From: Paenibacillus sp. MAEPY2
GTDB taxonomy: Bacteria > Bacillota > Bacilli > Paenibacillales > Paenibacillaceae
Length of the DNA stretch: 52,346 nt
Direction: 5' to 3'
Assembly: GCF_000499205.1 (NCBI RefSeq)
Contig: NZ_AWUK01000052.1
Coordinates: forward strand, 1-52,346
In this document: positions 8,373 to 16,587 of the stretch, one piece after another
Numbering within the stretch: the stretch's first letter is position 1
Layout of the letters: every line of letters begins with the position of its first letter
The notes under the pieces: model-generated
What the model saw: only the letters and a program-made list of their open reading frames with translations
What the model was told of the DNA's origin: nothing
The model's database searches: none
Translations under genes and position numbers: made by a program

Positions 8373-9683
8373 TTAGTAGTAGCTGCTGCCTTCCACAAAT
8401 TCGAACTCAAATTCGCCAATGCGCACAATGGTGCCTTCTTCAGCTCCGCGTTTACGCAGTTCCGCATCCACACCCATATACCGCAAAGTACGCGCCAGTT
8501 TGAGAATGGCTTCATGGGAATTCAACTGCATCCGTTTCATCATACGTTCAATCTTGGCACTTTCGACAACGAAGATTTCGTTCTCCCGTACAATACGGAA
8601 GCCATCGTCCTCTTTCTTGTCCAAGCTGTACACTTTACGTTCGGATAAGTCTGCCACTTCTTCAACCACTGGCTCGTCCGGAATTTGGTCCAGCAGATCA
8701 GCGGCACGATACAAGAGCTCTTGAATCCCTTTCCGTGTCAGGGATGAAATAGGCATAACTTCAATATCCGGTTGAACCTCACGAGCCTTCTGCAAAAATT
8801 CTTCAAGATTAGCTTCGGAGTCTGGCATGTCCATTTTATTCGCTGCTACAACCTGTGGTCTTTCAGCGAGAACAGGATTGTACAATTTCAGTTCCTCGTT
8901 GATTTTCTGCCAGTCTTCGAACGGATCGCGTCCTTCGGAACCAGACATATCAACGACATGAACGATGATACGCGTCCGTTCAACGTGACGCAAGAACTCA
9001 TGTCCAAGTCCAATACCTTCATGAGCACCTTCAATCAGACCCGGCAAGTCGGCCATAACAAAGCTGCGGCCTTCACCTACACCAACAACACCCAGGTTAG
9101 GTGTAATCGTTGTAAAATGATAGGCACCAATCTTTGGCTTGGCTGCCGATACAACAGACAACAGCGTGGATTTACCAACACTTGGGAAACCTACCAAACC
9201 GACATCTGCCATGACCTTAAGCTCAAGTACGATGTACCGCTCTTCGCCTTCTTCACCATTTTCGGCAAGTTCTGGCGCTGGATTGTTAGGCGTGGCAAAA
9301 CGGATATTTCCCCGTCCGCCTCGTCCACCACGAGCAACAACAACCTGTTGACCATGACGTGTCAAATCAGCCAGTACTTCTCCACTGTCTTCATCCAAAA
9401 TTACAGTCCCTGGTGGAATACGTACAATCATGTTCTCAGCGTTCGCGCCATGCTGACTTTTATTACGTCCCTTTTCACCGCGAGGGGCCTTGAAGTGACG
9501 TTGGTAACGGAAATCCATCAACGTACGCAGACCTTCATCCACACGGAAAATGATGTCAGCTCCTCTGCCTCCATCGCCCCCGGCAGGTCCGCCGTTCGGT
9601 ACATACTTCTCACGACGAAACGAAACAATTCCGTCCCCTCCGTCTCCGGCTTTCACATAAATCTTAGCTTTATCTACAAACAT
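8373..9683 (-). CDS. obg: Obg-family GTPase
   Basis: An essential GTPase linked to 50S ribosome assembly, stress and sporulation signalling. The 436-residue protein has the glycine-rich Obg fold (about 1-158), a G domain with the P-loop GFPSVGKST (165-173), DLPGLIEGAHEG and NKMD, and a C-terminal OCT domain. It starts 17 bases after spo0B, the same pairing as in B. subtilis, with an AAGAAGGGG ribosome binding site. Confidence 0.97.
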   Translation of the reverse strand: MFVDKAKIYVKAGDGGDGIVSFRREKYVPNGGPAGGDGGRGADIIFRVDEGLRTLMDFRYQRHFKAPRGEKGRNKSQHGANAENMIVRIPPGTVILDEDSGEVLADLTRHGQQVVVARGGRGGRGNIRFATPNNPAPELAENGEEGEERYIVLELKVMADVGLVGFPSVGKSTLLSVVSAAKPKIGAYHFTTITPNLGVVGVGEGRSFVMADLPGLIEGAHEGIGLGHEFLRHVERTRIIVHVVDMSGSEGRDPFEDWQKINEELKLYNPVLAERPQVVAANKMDMPDSEANLEEFLQKAREVQPDIEVMPISSLTRKGIQELLYRAADLLDQIPDEPVVEEVADLSERKVYSLDKKEDDGFRIVRENEIFVVESAKIERMMKRMQLNSHEAILKLARTLRYMGVDAELRKRGAEEGTIVRIGEFEFEFVEGSSYY

Positions 9684-9700
9684 TGGTTAACCCCTTCTTC

Positions 9701-10438
9701 CTATATTCCGCAAGGCATTCTGAATTGTATAAACGTATCCTCAGACGGAAGCTGCTCCGTTCTGACTTTTTTTCCTTTGAGTACGGCATTGAGCTGCCGC
9801 AGTGTTTCCGGATCGGGTGTTTGATCCCCATCCAGCCGAACAACCACATCTCCATGGTCCTGTCCGAAGTTCAAGGTCAGTTTGCGAACCTCTCCCCAAG
9901 ACGACCGGCCGCCGCCATATTGATAGGCACGAATCGCATCGGCAATCGCCCCCGTAAGTGACTCGCCATCCTCGGGAGAGACCAGAGCACTAAGCTGCAA
10001 CTCTTCCTCTACTACCACATGCAATTCCAGAGCGACTCCACTGGTCCGGAAAGATTGAAGATAAAAAACGAGTGAAGGAATACCCAATCTGGAGATTCGG
10101 CTTTCTTCGTTAACCCGCTCTACTATTCTTTCCACACATTGCACTGATTTATCAAGTTTGCCCAGTCGAAGATATCCATATAACACCTGAAGATCGTTCA
10201 TCCAATCATGCCTATGATGATTTAATGATGCAATTGCTGTCTTTTCCATAGATTGTATGATGGTTCTGCGTTCCGCCTCTGCCTGTCTTTTCATCACGTT
10301 CACAGAAACAAAAAGCACCGCGACGGACCACAATGCGTATACAGCCATTGAAATAACCACTGGATACAGCATAACGAAAACCAAAGGAATCAGAAGTGAA
10401 CATGCCGCAATCCACGGCACTCTTTTCCAAGATTTCAT
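9701..10438 (-). CDS. spo0B: Spo0B-like sporulation phosphotransferase, membrane-anchored
   Basis: In the phosphorelay, Spo0B passes phosphate from Spo0F to Spo0A through a histidine on a two-helix hairpin. This 245-residue protein has the matching NHHRHDWMNDLQ motif (73-84), with H77 the likely phosphorylated residue, and a degenerate ATPase-like C-terminal half. B. subtilis Spo0B is shorter (about 190 residues) and soluble. This one adds a hydrophobic N-terminus (about 8-48) that looks like two membrane segments. The ATG at 10436-10438 follows GGGGAGAAG. The frame extends further upstream without a better start. It sits directly upstream of obg, as in Bacillus. Confidence 0.85.
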   Translation of the reverse strand: MKSWKRVPWIAACSLLIPLVFVMLYPVVISMAVYALWSVAVLFVSVNVMKRQAEAERRTIIQSMEKTAIASLNHHRHDWMNDLQVLYGYLRLGKLDKSVQCVERIVERVNEESRISRLGIPSLVFYLQSFRTSGVALELHVVVEEELQLSALVSPEDGESLTGAIADAIRAYQYGGGRSSWGEVRKLTLNFGQDHGDVVVRLDGDQTPDPETLRQLNAVLKGKKVRTEQLPSEDTFIQFRMPCGI

Positions 10439-10489
10439 GGCTTCTCCCCGTTCTACAAAACTCGGTTGGTTTAATCCCCACCGTACACA

Positions 10490-10518
10490 AGTATAACATG
10501 TCTTTTCTGCCAGTTCAT
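10490..10518 (-). promoter_or_regulatory. Possible spo0B-obg promoter
   Basis: An extended -10 (TG-T-TATACT, with TATACT at 10490-10495) lies just downstream of the rpmA terminator. The -35 at 17 bp (10513-10518, ATGAAC) is weak. Confidence 0.4.
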
Positions 10519-10536
10519 TATCGAATAACCTAAAAA

Positions 10537-10568
10537 TACAAAAAGCCTCCGGCAAAAATGCCGAAGGC
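10537..10568 (-). terminator. Terminator after rpmA
   Basis: On the minus strand an AGCC..CGGC/GCCG..GGCT hairpin (about 10544-10567) is followed by five T and a second T-rich stretch. It separates rplU-prp-rpmA from spo0B. Confidence 0.85.
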
Positions 10569-10589
10569 TCCTTAGGCGGAATGCCGATA

Positions 10590-10901
10590 TTATGCTTCTA
10601 CTGCTGCTGCTACTGGAGCAACATTCACAGGGTAGATGCTTACTTTTTTACGATCGCGTCCCCAACGTTCGAATTTCACAACGCCGTCAACTTTCGCAAA
10701 CAAAGTGTCATCTTTACCGATACCCACGTTAGTACCTGGGTGAATTTTCGTTCCGCGTTGGCGAACGAGAATGCTACCACCAGTTACTGTTTGACCGTCA
10801 GCACGTTTAACGCCAAGGCGTTGTGCGTTACTGTCACGACCGTTCTTCGTGGAACCTACACCTTTTTTCGATGCGAATAACTGAAGATTTAATTTCAACA
10901 T
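10590..10901 (-). CDS. rpmA: 50S ribosomal protein bL27, with cleavable N-terminus
   Basis: A 103-residue L27 located near the peptidyl-transferase centre. It carries the Firmicutes-type N-terminal extension MLKLNLQLFA, which in these bacteria is removed by the protease Prp. Cleavage after LQLF exposes the ASKKGVGSTKNGRDS terminus. The gene for the protease is the preceding one, 23 bases upstream. A GGAGG ribosome binding site precedes the ATG. Confidence 0.97.
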   Translation of the reverse strand: MLKLNLQLFASKKGVGSTKNGRDSNAQRLGVKRADGQTVTGGSILVRQRGTKIHPGTNVGIGKDDTLFAKVDGVVKFERWGRDRKKVSIYPVNVAPVAAAVEA

Positions 10902-10924
10902 GATTGGTTGTCCTCCTTCTTTAA

Positions 10925-11254
10925 TTATTTGACTTGCTCTATCTGAATATACTTTCCGTATGACTCTGCAATATCAGTGAGCATAAGCACCATGGATTCG
11001 AGTAGCAATTGTACCTGGGACCAGGTTCCGTCTTTCTCCAGCACCGGTAAAGAAGCGCTTAAAAAGCCGTTCTTCATCTTGGCATCCATTTCGATACCAG
11101 TCAGTGTTTCGATCGAGTTCACCGTACCCACTGTAACAGCGGATACCCCGGCACATACGATGTCTTCTCCTCGCTTGGCAAAATTAGCATGCCCTTTGAT
11201 GGAGAAACGATCGATGCTCCCGTCATCATTACGAAAGACTTGAACGATAATCAC
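10925..11254 (-). CDS. prp: Ribosomal-processing cysteine protease Prp
   Basis: A small (109-residue) cysteine protease that removes the N-terminal extension of L27. The catalytic pair is visible as H22 (KGHANFA) and C34 (DIVCAGVSA). It lies between rplU and rpmA, the position of B. subtilis ysxB. The start is GTG (11252-11254) behind an AGAAGGTG ribosome binding site. Confidence 0.95.
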   Translation of the reverse strand: MIIVQVFRNDDGSIDRFSIKGHANFAKRGEDIVCAGVSAVTVGTVNSIETLTGIEMDAKMKNGFLSASLPVLEKDGTWSQVQLLLESMVLMLTDIAESYGKYIQIEQVK

Positions 11255-11267
11255 TTATCGCACCTTC

Positions 11268-11579
11268 TTACGCTTTGATTGCTTCGATAGTTACTTTAGT
11301 ATACGGTTGACGGTGACCTTGCTTCACATGGTAGTTCTTTTTAGGTTTGTATTTGTATACAACAACCTTTTGTCCTTTGCCATGTTTCTCCACTTTAGCC
11401 GTTACAGTTGCTCCGGAAATCAATGGTGTACCTGCTGTCAAACCTTGATCGTTAGATACAGCCAGGACACGGTCGAACGTTACGCTTTCGCCATCGTTCG
11501 CAGTCAATTTTTCGATGAACAGAACATCGCCCTCTTGGACTTTGTACTGTTTTCCACCTGTTTCAATAATTGCGTACAT
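11268..11579 (-). CDS. rplU: 50S ribosomal protein bL21
   Basis: A 103-residue 23S rRNA-binding protein with the family start MYAIIETGGKQYKV and the C-terminal KPKKNYHVKQGHRQPYT motif. AGGAGGTG precedes the ATG. The gene follows a structured L21 leader and its own promoter. Confidence 0.97.
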   Translation of the reverse strand: MYAIIETGGKQYKVQEGDVLFIEKLTANDGESVTFDRVLAVSNDQGLTAGTPLISGATVTAKVEKHGKGQKVVVYKYKPKKNYHVKQGHRQPYTKVTIEAIKA

Positions 11580-11584
11580 TTGCC

Positions 11585-11703
11585 TTGCACCTCCTCATGT
11601 CTCAGACTCGCCCGGTCTCAGGTGACAGTGTCCTTGCGGAACTGTTCTTGTACCCGGCCAGTGCGGTTACAGCATGTGCAAGACCGTTAGGCTAAACACA
11701 TAC
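11585..11703 (-). ncRNA. Ribosomal protein L21 leader RNA
   Basis: About 120 nt of transcribed leader between the promoter at 11710-11738 and rplU. It is rich in complementary segments, such as GTCTTGCAC against GTGCAAG near the ribosome binding site. This is the position of the conserved Firmicutes L21 leader motif, thought to mediate feedback by ribosomal protein. The assignment rests on position and pairing and was not checked against a covariance model. Confidence 0.6.
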
Positions 11704-11709
11704 CTGAAG

Positions 11710-11738
11710 ATTATACCACCAACTATACTGAAAATCAA
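11710..11738 (-). promoter_or_regulatory. rplU-prp-rpmA promoter
   Basis: A perfect TATAAT (11710-11715) lies 17 bp from TTGATT (11733-11738). The -35 overlaps the stop codon of rng (11735-11737). Confidence 0.75.
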
Positions 11739-12985
11739 TGCAACGGTGAAATATATCTTTTGCCTGTCCCATGACAGGAAGAACACGGCTCCACATAAGG
11801 GAGCGTACTCTCTTCCCGTACCTTCTTACGGGTAAGTTCGAGCAACCCCAGCTTGGTCCACCCCATGACAAAAGCCTTGGTTCGATCCTTCTTGAGTTCA
11901 TTTTCCAGTGTTGCCGCAACTTCCTGCCGATTCAACGCTTCCTCCATATCAATGAAGTCCACAATGATCATGCCGCCGATATCCCGAAGACGCATTAAAC
12001 GGGCGATCTCAACCGCTGCCTGCATATTCGTCTCCGTTACGGTCTCTTCCAGACTGTCACCGCCAGCTCCCGTGTACTTGCCTGTATTGACATCGACTAC
12101 AGTGAGCGCCTCGGTATGATCAATGACAATATATCCGCCTCCAGGCAGCCATACCTTGCGAGCAAAATCCTTGTTCAGCTGCTCCTGCACACGATAGGCA
12201 GCAAAAATTGATTCTTCTCCCCTGTACACCTGTACTTTAGGTTGATGGCCTGGACAGATTTCCTTCAGCAAAGCACTCAATTCCCTGGCTTGTACTTCAT
12301 TATCTGTAATGACTTCATCGCTGCCAGGCGTATACACATCCCGAATAATCCGCTGAACCATACTGTGATCCCGATGCAGCAGGCTTGGTGAAGGCAAGCT
12401 ATTCGCTTTTTCACGGATCAGACGCCACTGCTCACGTAATGTTTCCAGGTCGGCCTGAATGGCTTCCCTCTGTTCCTCTGCGGATACGGTTCGTATGATA
12501 AGCCCCTCTTCGTCCCGTCTCAGTTGTTCACCGAGCGTCTTAAGGCGGGATCGATCACCCTCACGGGCAATTTTCTTGGAGACGGCTACATAGTCCGCCA
12601 AAGGCATGAAGACAAGCCAGCGGCCCGGCAGCGAATAATGAGTCGTCACCCGGGCTCCCTTGCTTCCTACTGGTTCCTTCAGGACCTGGACGATTACATC
12701 CTGACCTGGACGAAGCAGCTCCGCGATTGAAGGCTTCACTTTCGGTTGTTTCTCCAGATTGGGATGCAATACATCGTCCACATACAGAAAAGCATTCTTT
12801 TTCTGACCGATATCCACAAAAGCAGCTTGCATACCTGGTAACACGTTCACTACCCGTCCTTTGAAATACGAACCCAGCAGTCCACGCTCGCGTGTACGCT
12901 CTGCCATGAATTCTACAGCTTTGCCTTCTTCCAGAAGCGCCATTTGCATGAGGTTATGTTCATTATGTACAATCATTTGTTTCAT
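11735..12985 (-). CDS. rng: Ribonuclease E/G family endoribonuclease
   Basis: A 416-residue RNase G-like endonuclease for rRNA maturation and mRNA decay, absent from B. subtilis but present in many Paenibacillus. It shows an S1-like domain (GSYFKGRVVNVLPGMQAAFVDIG), the Mg-binding aspartates in VDVNTGKYTG (D298) and DFIDMEE (343-346), and a C-terminal zinc-link CSSC (401-404). The ATG at 12983-12985 has AGAGGTG upstream. The extra seven codons possible upstream read that ribosome binding site. It lies between spoIVFB and rplU. Confidence 0.93.
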   Translation of the reverse strand: MKQMIVHNEHNLMQMALLEEGKAVEFMAERTRERGLLGSYFKGRVVNVLPGMQAAFVDIGQKKNAFLYVDDVLHPNLEKQPKVKPSIAELLRPGQDVIVQVLKEPVGSKGARVTTHYSLPGRWLVFMPLADYVAVSKKIAREGDRSRLKTLGEQLRRDEEGLIIRTVSAEEQREAIQADLETLREQWRLIREKANSLPSPSLLHRDHSMVQRIIRDVYTPGSDEVITDNEVQARELSALLKEICPGHQPKVQVYRGEESIFAAYRVQEQLNKDFARKVWLPGGGYIVIDHTEALTVVDVNTGKYTGAGGDSLEETVTETNMQAAVEIARLMRLRDIGGMIIVDFIDMEEALNRQEVAATLENELKKDRTKAFVMGWTKLGLLELTRKKVREESTLPYVEPCSSCHGTGKRYISPLH

Positions 12986-13090
12986 GGCTTCACCTCTAGA
13001 AGACAATTCAATTCATCCACATCCATTCTGTATCTTTGCTATACTCATTGTACATGTATTAACCCATTTCAGGACAGATCCACCAAGATG

Positions 13091-13951
13091 CTACAACTTA
13101 TCCGTGTCTTGTTTGAAATAAGAACCGATGATTCGCTGCTCAGGCAAAACGGCCATGATTCTTCCCTGTCTATTCATCACATATATCATATGGTATCTTT
13201 CTCTCTTAAATAGACGCAAAATAGACTCCAAAGGTTTCGCCGGAAATGAGATTATCGGCTGCGCCAAACTTCCTGTAGCTGCATGGCGGGTGAATGCACT
13301 TTCACGATTCATCAGAAATCGGATAAATCGATATGGAATATTTCGGTAATCAGTCACATTGGAATAGAACAGAAAAATCCCGATCAACAGAATATTTAAC
13401 GGTAACCCGTAATCACCAGTAAACCAGCGACCCATGGCAACCAAAATAACCCCTGCGCTGCACAGAATGCTGATCCTGTAAGTCCACATCAATGTCGTAT
13501 AGTAGGGAGCAGCAAGACTAACGAGTGCCTGTACAATTTTACCGCCATCAAGTGGCAACACGGGTAGCAGGTTAAAGAGGGCTATTAGCAGATTCCCCTG
13601 TATAATATAATCCAAAAAAACCGGGTCCCCCAGGTTTCCATACTTCAATAATAAAACGACTCCAACCATCAGTATATTTTGAAATGGGCCTGCCAACGCG
13701 ATAATGATCTCCCGACGAGCAGTAATATTTCCGGCATCCTCAATAACGGCAACGCCGCCAAAAGGAAGCATCTGTATTGAAAGGACACGGCAGCCCAGAA
13801 GGGCTGCCGCTGCAGCATGTCCACATTCATGAATAAAAACAATGGCGAATAACGTGATGAGTTCAATAAAGTTTCCGGTTAACAGGGAGGCCATCATGAT
13901 GATCACAAAAAAAGGGTGAAACGAGATACGTACCCCCCATAACCTAATCAA
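13091..13951 (-). CDS. spoIVFB: SpoIVFB-like intramembrane metalloprotease (M50)
   Basis: A site-2-protease family enzyme of the outer forespore membrane that releases sigma-K from pro-sigma-K. The roughly 286-residue protein has several membrane segments, the zinc motif HECGH (41-45) and the second-ligand region NLLPVLPLDGG (from about 128). The C-terminal cytoplasmic part resembles a CBS domain, which in this family binds ATP. The start is TTG. The one at 13949-13951 has GGAAG nine bases upstream and is preferred to the TTG six bases further upstream, which is too close to it. The gene overlaps the end of spoIVFA. Confidence 0.88.
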   Translation of the reverse strand: MIRLWGVRISFHPFFVIIMMASLLTGNFIELITLFAIVFIHECGHAAAAALLGCRVLSIQMLPFGGVAVIEDAGNITARREIIIALAGPFQNILMVGVVLLLKYGNLGDPVFLDYIIQGNLLIALFNLLPVLPLDGGKIVQALVSLAAPYYTTLMWTYRISILCSAGVILVAMGRWFTGDYGLPLNILLIGIFLFYSNVTDYRNIPYRFIRFLMNRESAFTRHAATGSLAQPIISFPAKPLESILRLFKRERYHMIYVMNRQGRIMAVLPEQRIIGSYFKQDTDKL

Positions 13952-14828
13952 GGGCAACCACTTCCGCAGGGTCTACGTACTGCTCTCCCTCTTTTACAGC
14001 GAAATACAATGTGGCAGGTTGATCATTTCCAGTCTCCTTCAGGCTACCGACTGCGTCACCCGCTTCTACCCAATCATTTACCTGAACTTCACTTTCGTTC
14101 AAGCGTCCGTATATGGCTGTCACTTGGCCAGAGTGCTGGATTACGACTGTAGTTCCATTTTCCGGATCATCCAATACTTGAAGTACTCGTCCGGCATCTG
14201 AACTGACGACCTGAACTAGCCCAGTGCCAGCAGGTTCGGGAACAATTTCAATACCTTTCATGCTCAGTGCAAAAGGCTGAACAATGGTTCCAGAGATCGG
14301 TTTGCCCAGCAGGTGTCGAATACCGGAGCCGTTCACAGGATCAGTGGTATGTCCAAGAACAGGCAGGAATGATGGCGTTCCGCCAAAGTGACGTTCGTAC
14401 CATGCAGCGGCATACGCAAAGTCCATATCACGATGCAGCATATCGGCGATCACGGTTTTGGCAGGTGTCGTCCACGCGGTATTCAACTGGAATAATCCCC
14501 AAACGCCGCCGAATAATAAAATGCTAACCACCGTTCGTCCCATGAAAGACTTCATCAGATTGAAGCGTGGATGGCCGCCAGGACCATAATGCCCATTCTC
14601 TTTTTTCCACAGCCATTCCGGATCTCTTTCCTGTTCTGCCAGTGAAGATCTTGCCGTTCGTAGATTTTCTTGTATATCCATAGCCGAGAAAGGCATACGT
14701 TGCGCTGATGTACGCTTATCAGATACCGGGCCCGATTCTCGCTGCTGCATAATTTCCTCCGTCGCACCATCCATCAGCCGCCGAATGCGCTCTTCTCTTC
14801 TCTGCTTGATTCTGAGTTTCGTATTCAT
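13944..14828 (-). CDS. spoIVFA: SpoIVFA-like membrane protein with degenerate M23 domain
   Basis: In Bacillus, SpoIVFA holds the SpoIVFB protease in an inhibited complex until a forespore signal arrives. This 294-residue protein has a basic cytoplasmic N-terminus, one membrane segment (about 96-116) and an extracytoplasmic LytM/M23-like domain (about 195-290). The usual M23 zinc ligands are lost: the motif regions read IQHSGQVTAIYG and LYFAVKEG instead of forms ending in H-x-H. It therefore probably binds rather than cuts. The ATG at 14826-14828 has GGGAGG upstream. A sigma-E-type promoter and an unusual inverted repeat precede it. Confidence 0.87.
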   Translation of the reverse strand: MNTKLRIKQRREERIRRLMDGATEEIMQQRESGPVSDKRTSAQRMPFSAMDIQENLRTARSSLAEQERDPEWLWKKENGHYGPGGHPRFNLMKSFMGRTVVSILLFGGVWGLFQLNTAWTTPAKTVIADMLHRDMDFAYAAAWYERHFGGTPSFLPVLGHTTDPVNGSGIRHLLGKPISGTIVQPFALSMKGIEIVPEPAGTGLVQVVSSDAGRVLQVLDDPENGTTVVIQHSGQVTAIYGRLNESEVQVNDWVEAGDAVGSLKETGNDQPATLYFAVKEGEQYVDPAEVVALD

Positions 14829-14838
14829 GGAATATCCT

Positions 14839-14904
14839 CCCGCCGAGGCTTGTTTACTACATCCTATGAGGGGCCCGTTCATAATATGAACAAGCTTCGG
14901 CGGG
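14839..14904. repeat. 14-bp inverted repeat flanking the spoIVFA promoter
   Basis: CCCGCCGAGGCTTG (14839-14852) is complementary, with one mismatch, to CAAGCTTCGGCGGG (14891-14904). The promoter lies in the 38-nt loop, and the downstream arm runs into the spoIVFA ribosome binding site (GGGAGG at 14836-14841). Confidence 0.85.
14861..14889 (-). promoter_or_regulatory. Sigma-E-type promoter of spoIVFA-spoIVFB
   Basis: On the minus strand TCATATT (14883-14889) exactly matches the sigma-E -35 consensus KMATATT. Fourteen bases downstream is CATAGGAT (14861-14868), close to the -10 consensus CATACAMT. The expected start is near 14854. The spoIVF operon of B. subtilis is sigma-E dependent. Confidence 0.65.
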
Positions 14905-14995
14905 AAGCAAAAATAACCCCACAATGTGGAGCCCTTACTTGAAGTGCATATCCCGTTCTATAAAAGACACCTTTAGTAAAATGCCCATAATAATC

Positions 14996-15021
14996 AAAAA
15001 GCCGGGCTTGAGGGCCGCGGC
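14996..15021 (-). terminator. Probable terminator after minD
   Basis: On the minus strand GCCG-C-GG pairs with CC-CGGC around an 8-nt loop (15001-15021), with one bulged base, followed by five T. It would end the mre-min transcript before spoIVFA. The short stem suggests some read-through. Confidence 0.6.
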
Positions 15022-15053
15022 TGTCATACAAGAATGCGATAAGGACGAACGAG

Positions 15054-15848
15054 TTAACCCATTCCAAAAAACTTTTTGAAACGTGAAAAGGCACCCTTTT
15101 TCTGCTCCAATTGCATCAAGGGAACGGTATCCCCCAGAATACGACGGGCAATATTACGATAGGCAATGGCCGCAAGTGAATCCGGATTCATTACTGTAGG
15201 CTCTCCCGAGTTAGCAGCCTTGATAACAAGCTCATCATCAGGAACGATCCCGATCAGATCAATATTAAGTACTTGTAAAATGCCGTCAATGTCGAGCATG
15301 TCGCCTGATTTAACCATATTGTTGCGGATACGGTTCACGACCAGTTTTGGTGATTGAATATGTGAACTCTCCAGCAAACCAATGACACGGTCCGCATCAC
15401 GGACAGCTGCATTTTCTGGTGTAGTGACCACAATCGCCTGGTCCGCTCCTGCAACCGCATTTTTGAACCCTTGCTCAATTCCGGCTGGACAATCAATAAT
15501 GACGTATTCAAAATCTTTTTTCAATTCGAGGATAATGTCCTTCACCTGTTCGGGTGACACAGAGTTCTTATCTCTCGTTTGTGCTGCAGGCAGCATATAC
15601 AATTCTTCGAAACGTTTATCTTTGACCAAAGCCTGATTCAGTCGGCAGCGGCCGTCTGCAACGTCGCACAGATCATAAATGATCCGGTTTTCGAGTCCCA
15701 TCACGACATCCAGATTGCGAAGGCCGATATCGGTATCTACCAGACAAACCTTTTTGCCGAGCAGCGCCAGCGCTGTCCCGATGTTTGCCGAGGTGGTTGT
15801 TTTACCCACGCCGCCTTTACCCGAAGTGATCACGATCGCCTCTCCCAT
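15054..15848 (-). CDS. minD: Septum site-determining ATPase MinD
   Basis: A 264-residue ParA/MinD-type ATPase that recruits MinC to the membrane to block polar division. It has the deviant Walker A GKGGVGKTTT (about 9-18) and a C-terminal amphipathic helix (KKGAFSRFKKFFGMG) that serves as membrane anchor in MinD. It starts three bases after minC behind AAAGGAGTG. Confidence 0.97.
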   Translation of the reverse strand: MGEAIVITSGKGGVGKTTTSANIGTALALLGKKVCLVDTDIGLRNLDVVMGLENRIIYDLCDVADGRCRLNQALVKDKRFEELYMLPAAQTRDKNSVSPEQVKDIILELKKDFEYVIIDCPAGIEQGFKNAVAGADQAIVVTTPENAAVRDADRVIGLLESSHIQSPKLVVNRIRNNMVKSGDMLDIDGILQVLNIDLIGIVPDDELVIKAANSGEPTVMNPDSLAAIAYRNIARRILGDTVPLMQLEQKKGAFSRFKKFFGMG

Positions 15849-15851
15849 GAG

Positions 15852-16514
15852 CTACACTCCTTTAAACACATTAAAATCTCGGCGCAACCGAACGATATTG
15901 CTCATCTTGTCGATCTGCATCTGATTGTCCTGTAAATAAGCAAATTCCATTCCGGTCTCTCGGCTCTCCCACTCATCGGGAGGACGGCTGATGATGTCAG
16001 CGATCCGCAGCTGCGTCGGTGCAAATACCGAAGCAGCAATGATCGAGTCTTCGTCCCCACCAATTCCAGCGTGAGCCATGCCTCTGAGTGAACCCAAAAC
16101 ATATATATCTCCGGTACACGTTACTGTGCCCCCCGGATTGATATCTCCAAGAAACAGTAGATTCCCATCATGATGAAGCACCTGGCCAGAACGTACCATA
16201 CCACACATGGTTACAATCGGCGGCGGCCCTTTAACCTCTGGTTTAAGGGCCGGTGAGTCGATGGAACGAATGAGCAAATTCCCTTTTTGTTTCAATATAT
16301 CAAGAATTGCTTCTTTCTGGTCCTCTGTCACTTCACGGCTGCCCAGTTTGATATCCACATGAACAATCGGTCCGGTCAAAATATTTTGATGGCTGTGTTC
16401 CAGCTTATAGCGGAGCTCGTAGAGCAATTCCTCGAATTCACATTGATCGTCCAACAGGAAAACCAGGCCGTCTCGGATGCCTTTAATCGTTACGTGATTC
16501 GATTTTACCGTCAT
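15852..16514 (-). CDS. minC: Septum site-determining protein MinC
   Basis: A 220-residue FtsZ-assembly inhibitor. The N-terminal domain precedes a C-terminal beta-helix domain (about 108-210) with the characteristic MVRSGQVLHHDGNLLFLGDINPGG stretch and GSLRGMAHAG, which bind MinD. It lies between mreD and minD. Confidence 0.95.
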   Translation of the reverse strand: MTVKSNHVTIKGIRDGLVFLLDDQCEFEELLYELRYKLEHSHQNILTGPIVHVDIKLGSREVTEDQKEAILDILKQKGNLLIRSIDSPALKPEVKGPPPIVTMCGMVRSGQVLHHDGNLLFLGDINPGGTVTCTGDIYVLGSLRGMAHAGIGGDEDSIIAASVFAPTQLRIADIISRPPDEWESRETGMEFAYLQDNQMQIDKMSNIVRLRRDFNVFKGV

Positions 16515-16587
16515 AAGCCTGTCCCTCCCATCTCATTACATTTCGTGCCCGGGTCCCCAAGTTCCTGCTTCCCACTCCAAAAATGGT

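Noticed and set aside
8772..9824. Plus-strand frame of 350 codons opposite obg
   Set aside because: It lies antisense to a clearly intact obg, has no ribosome binding site and an odd composition. It is a mirror of codon bias.
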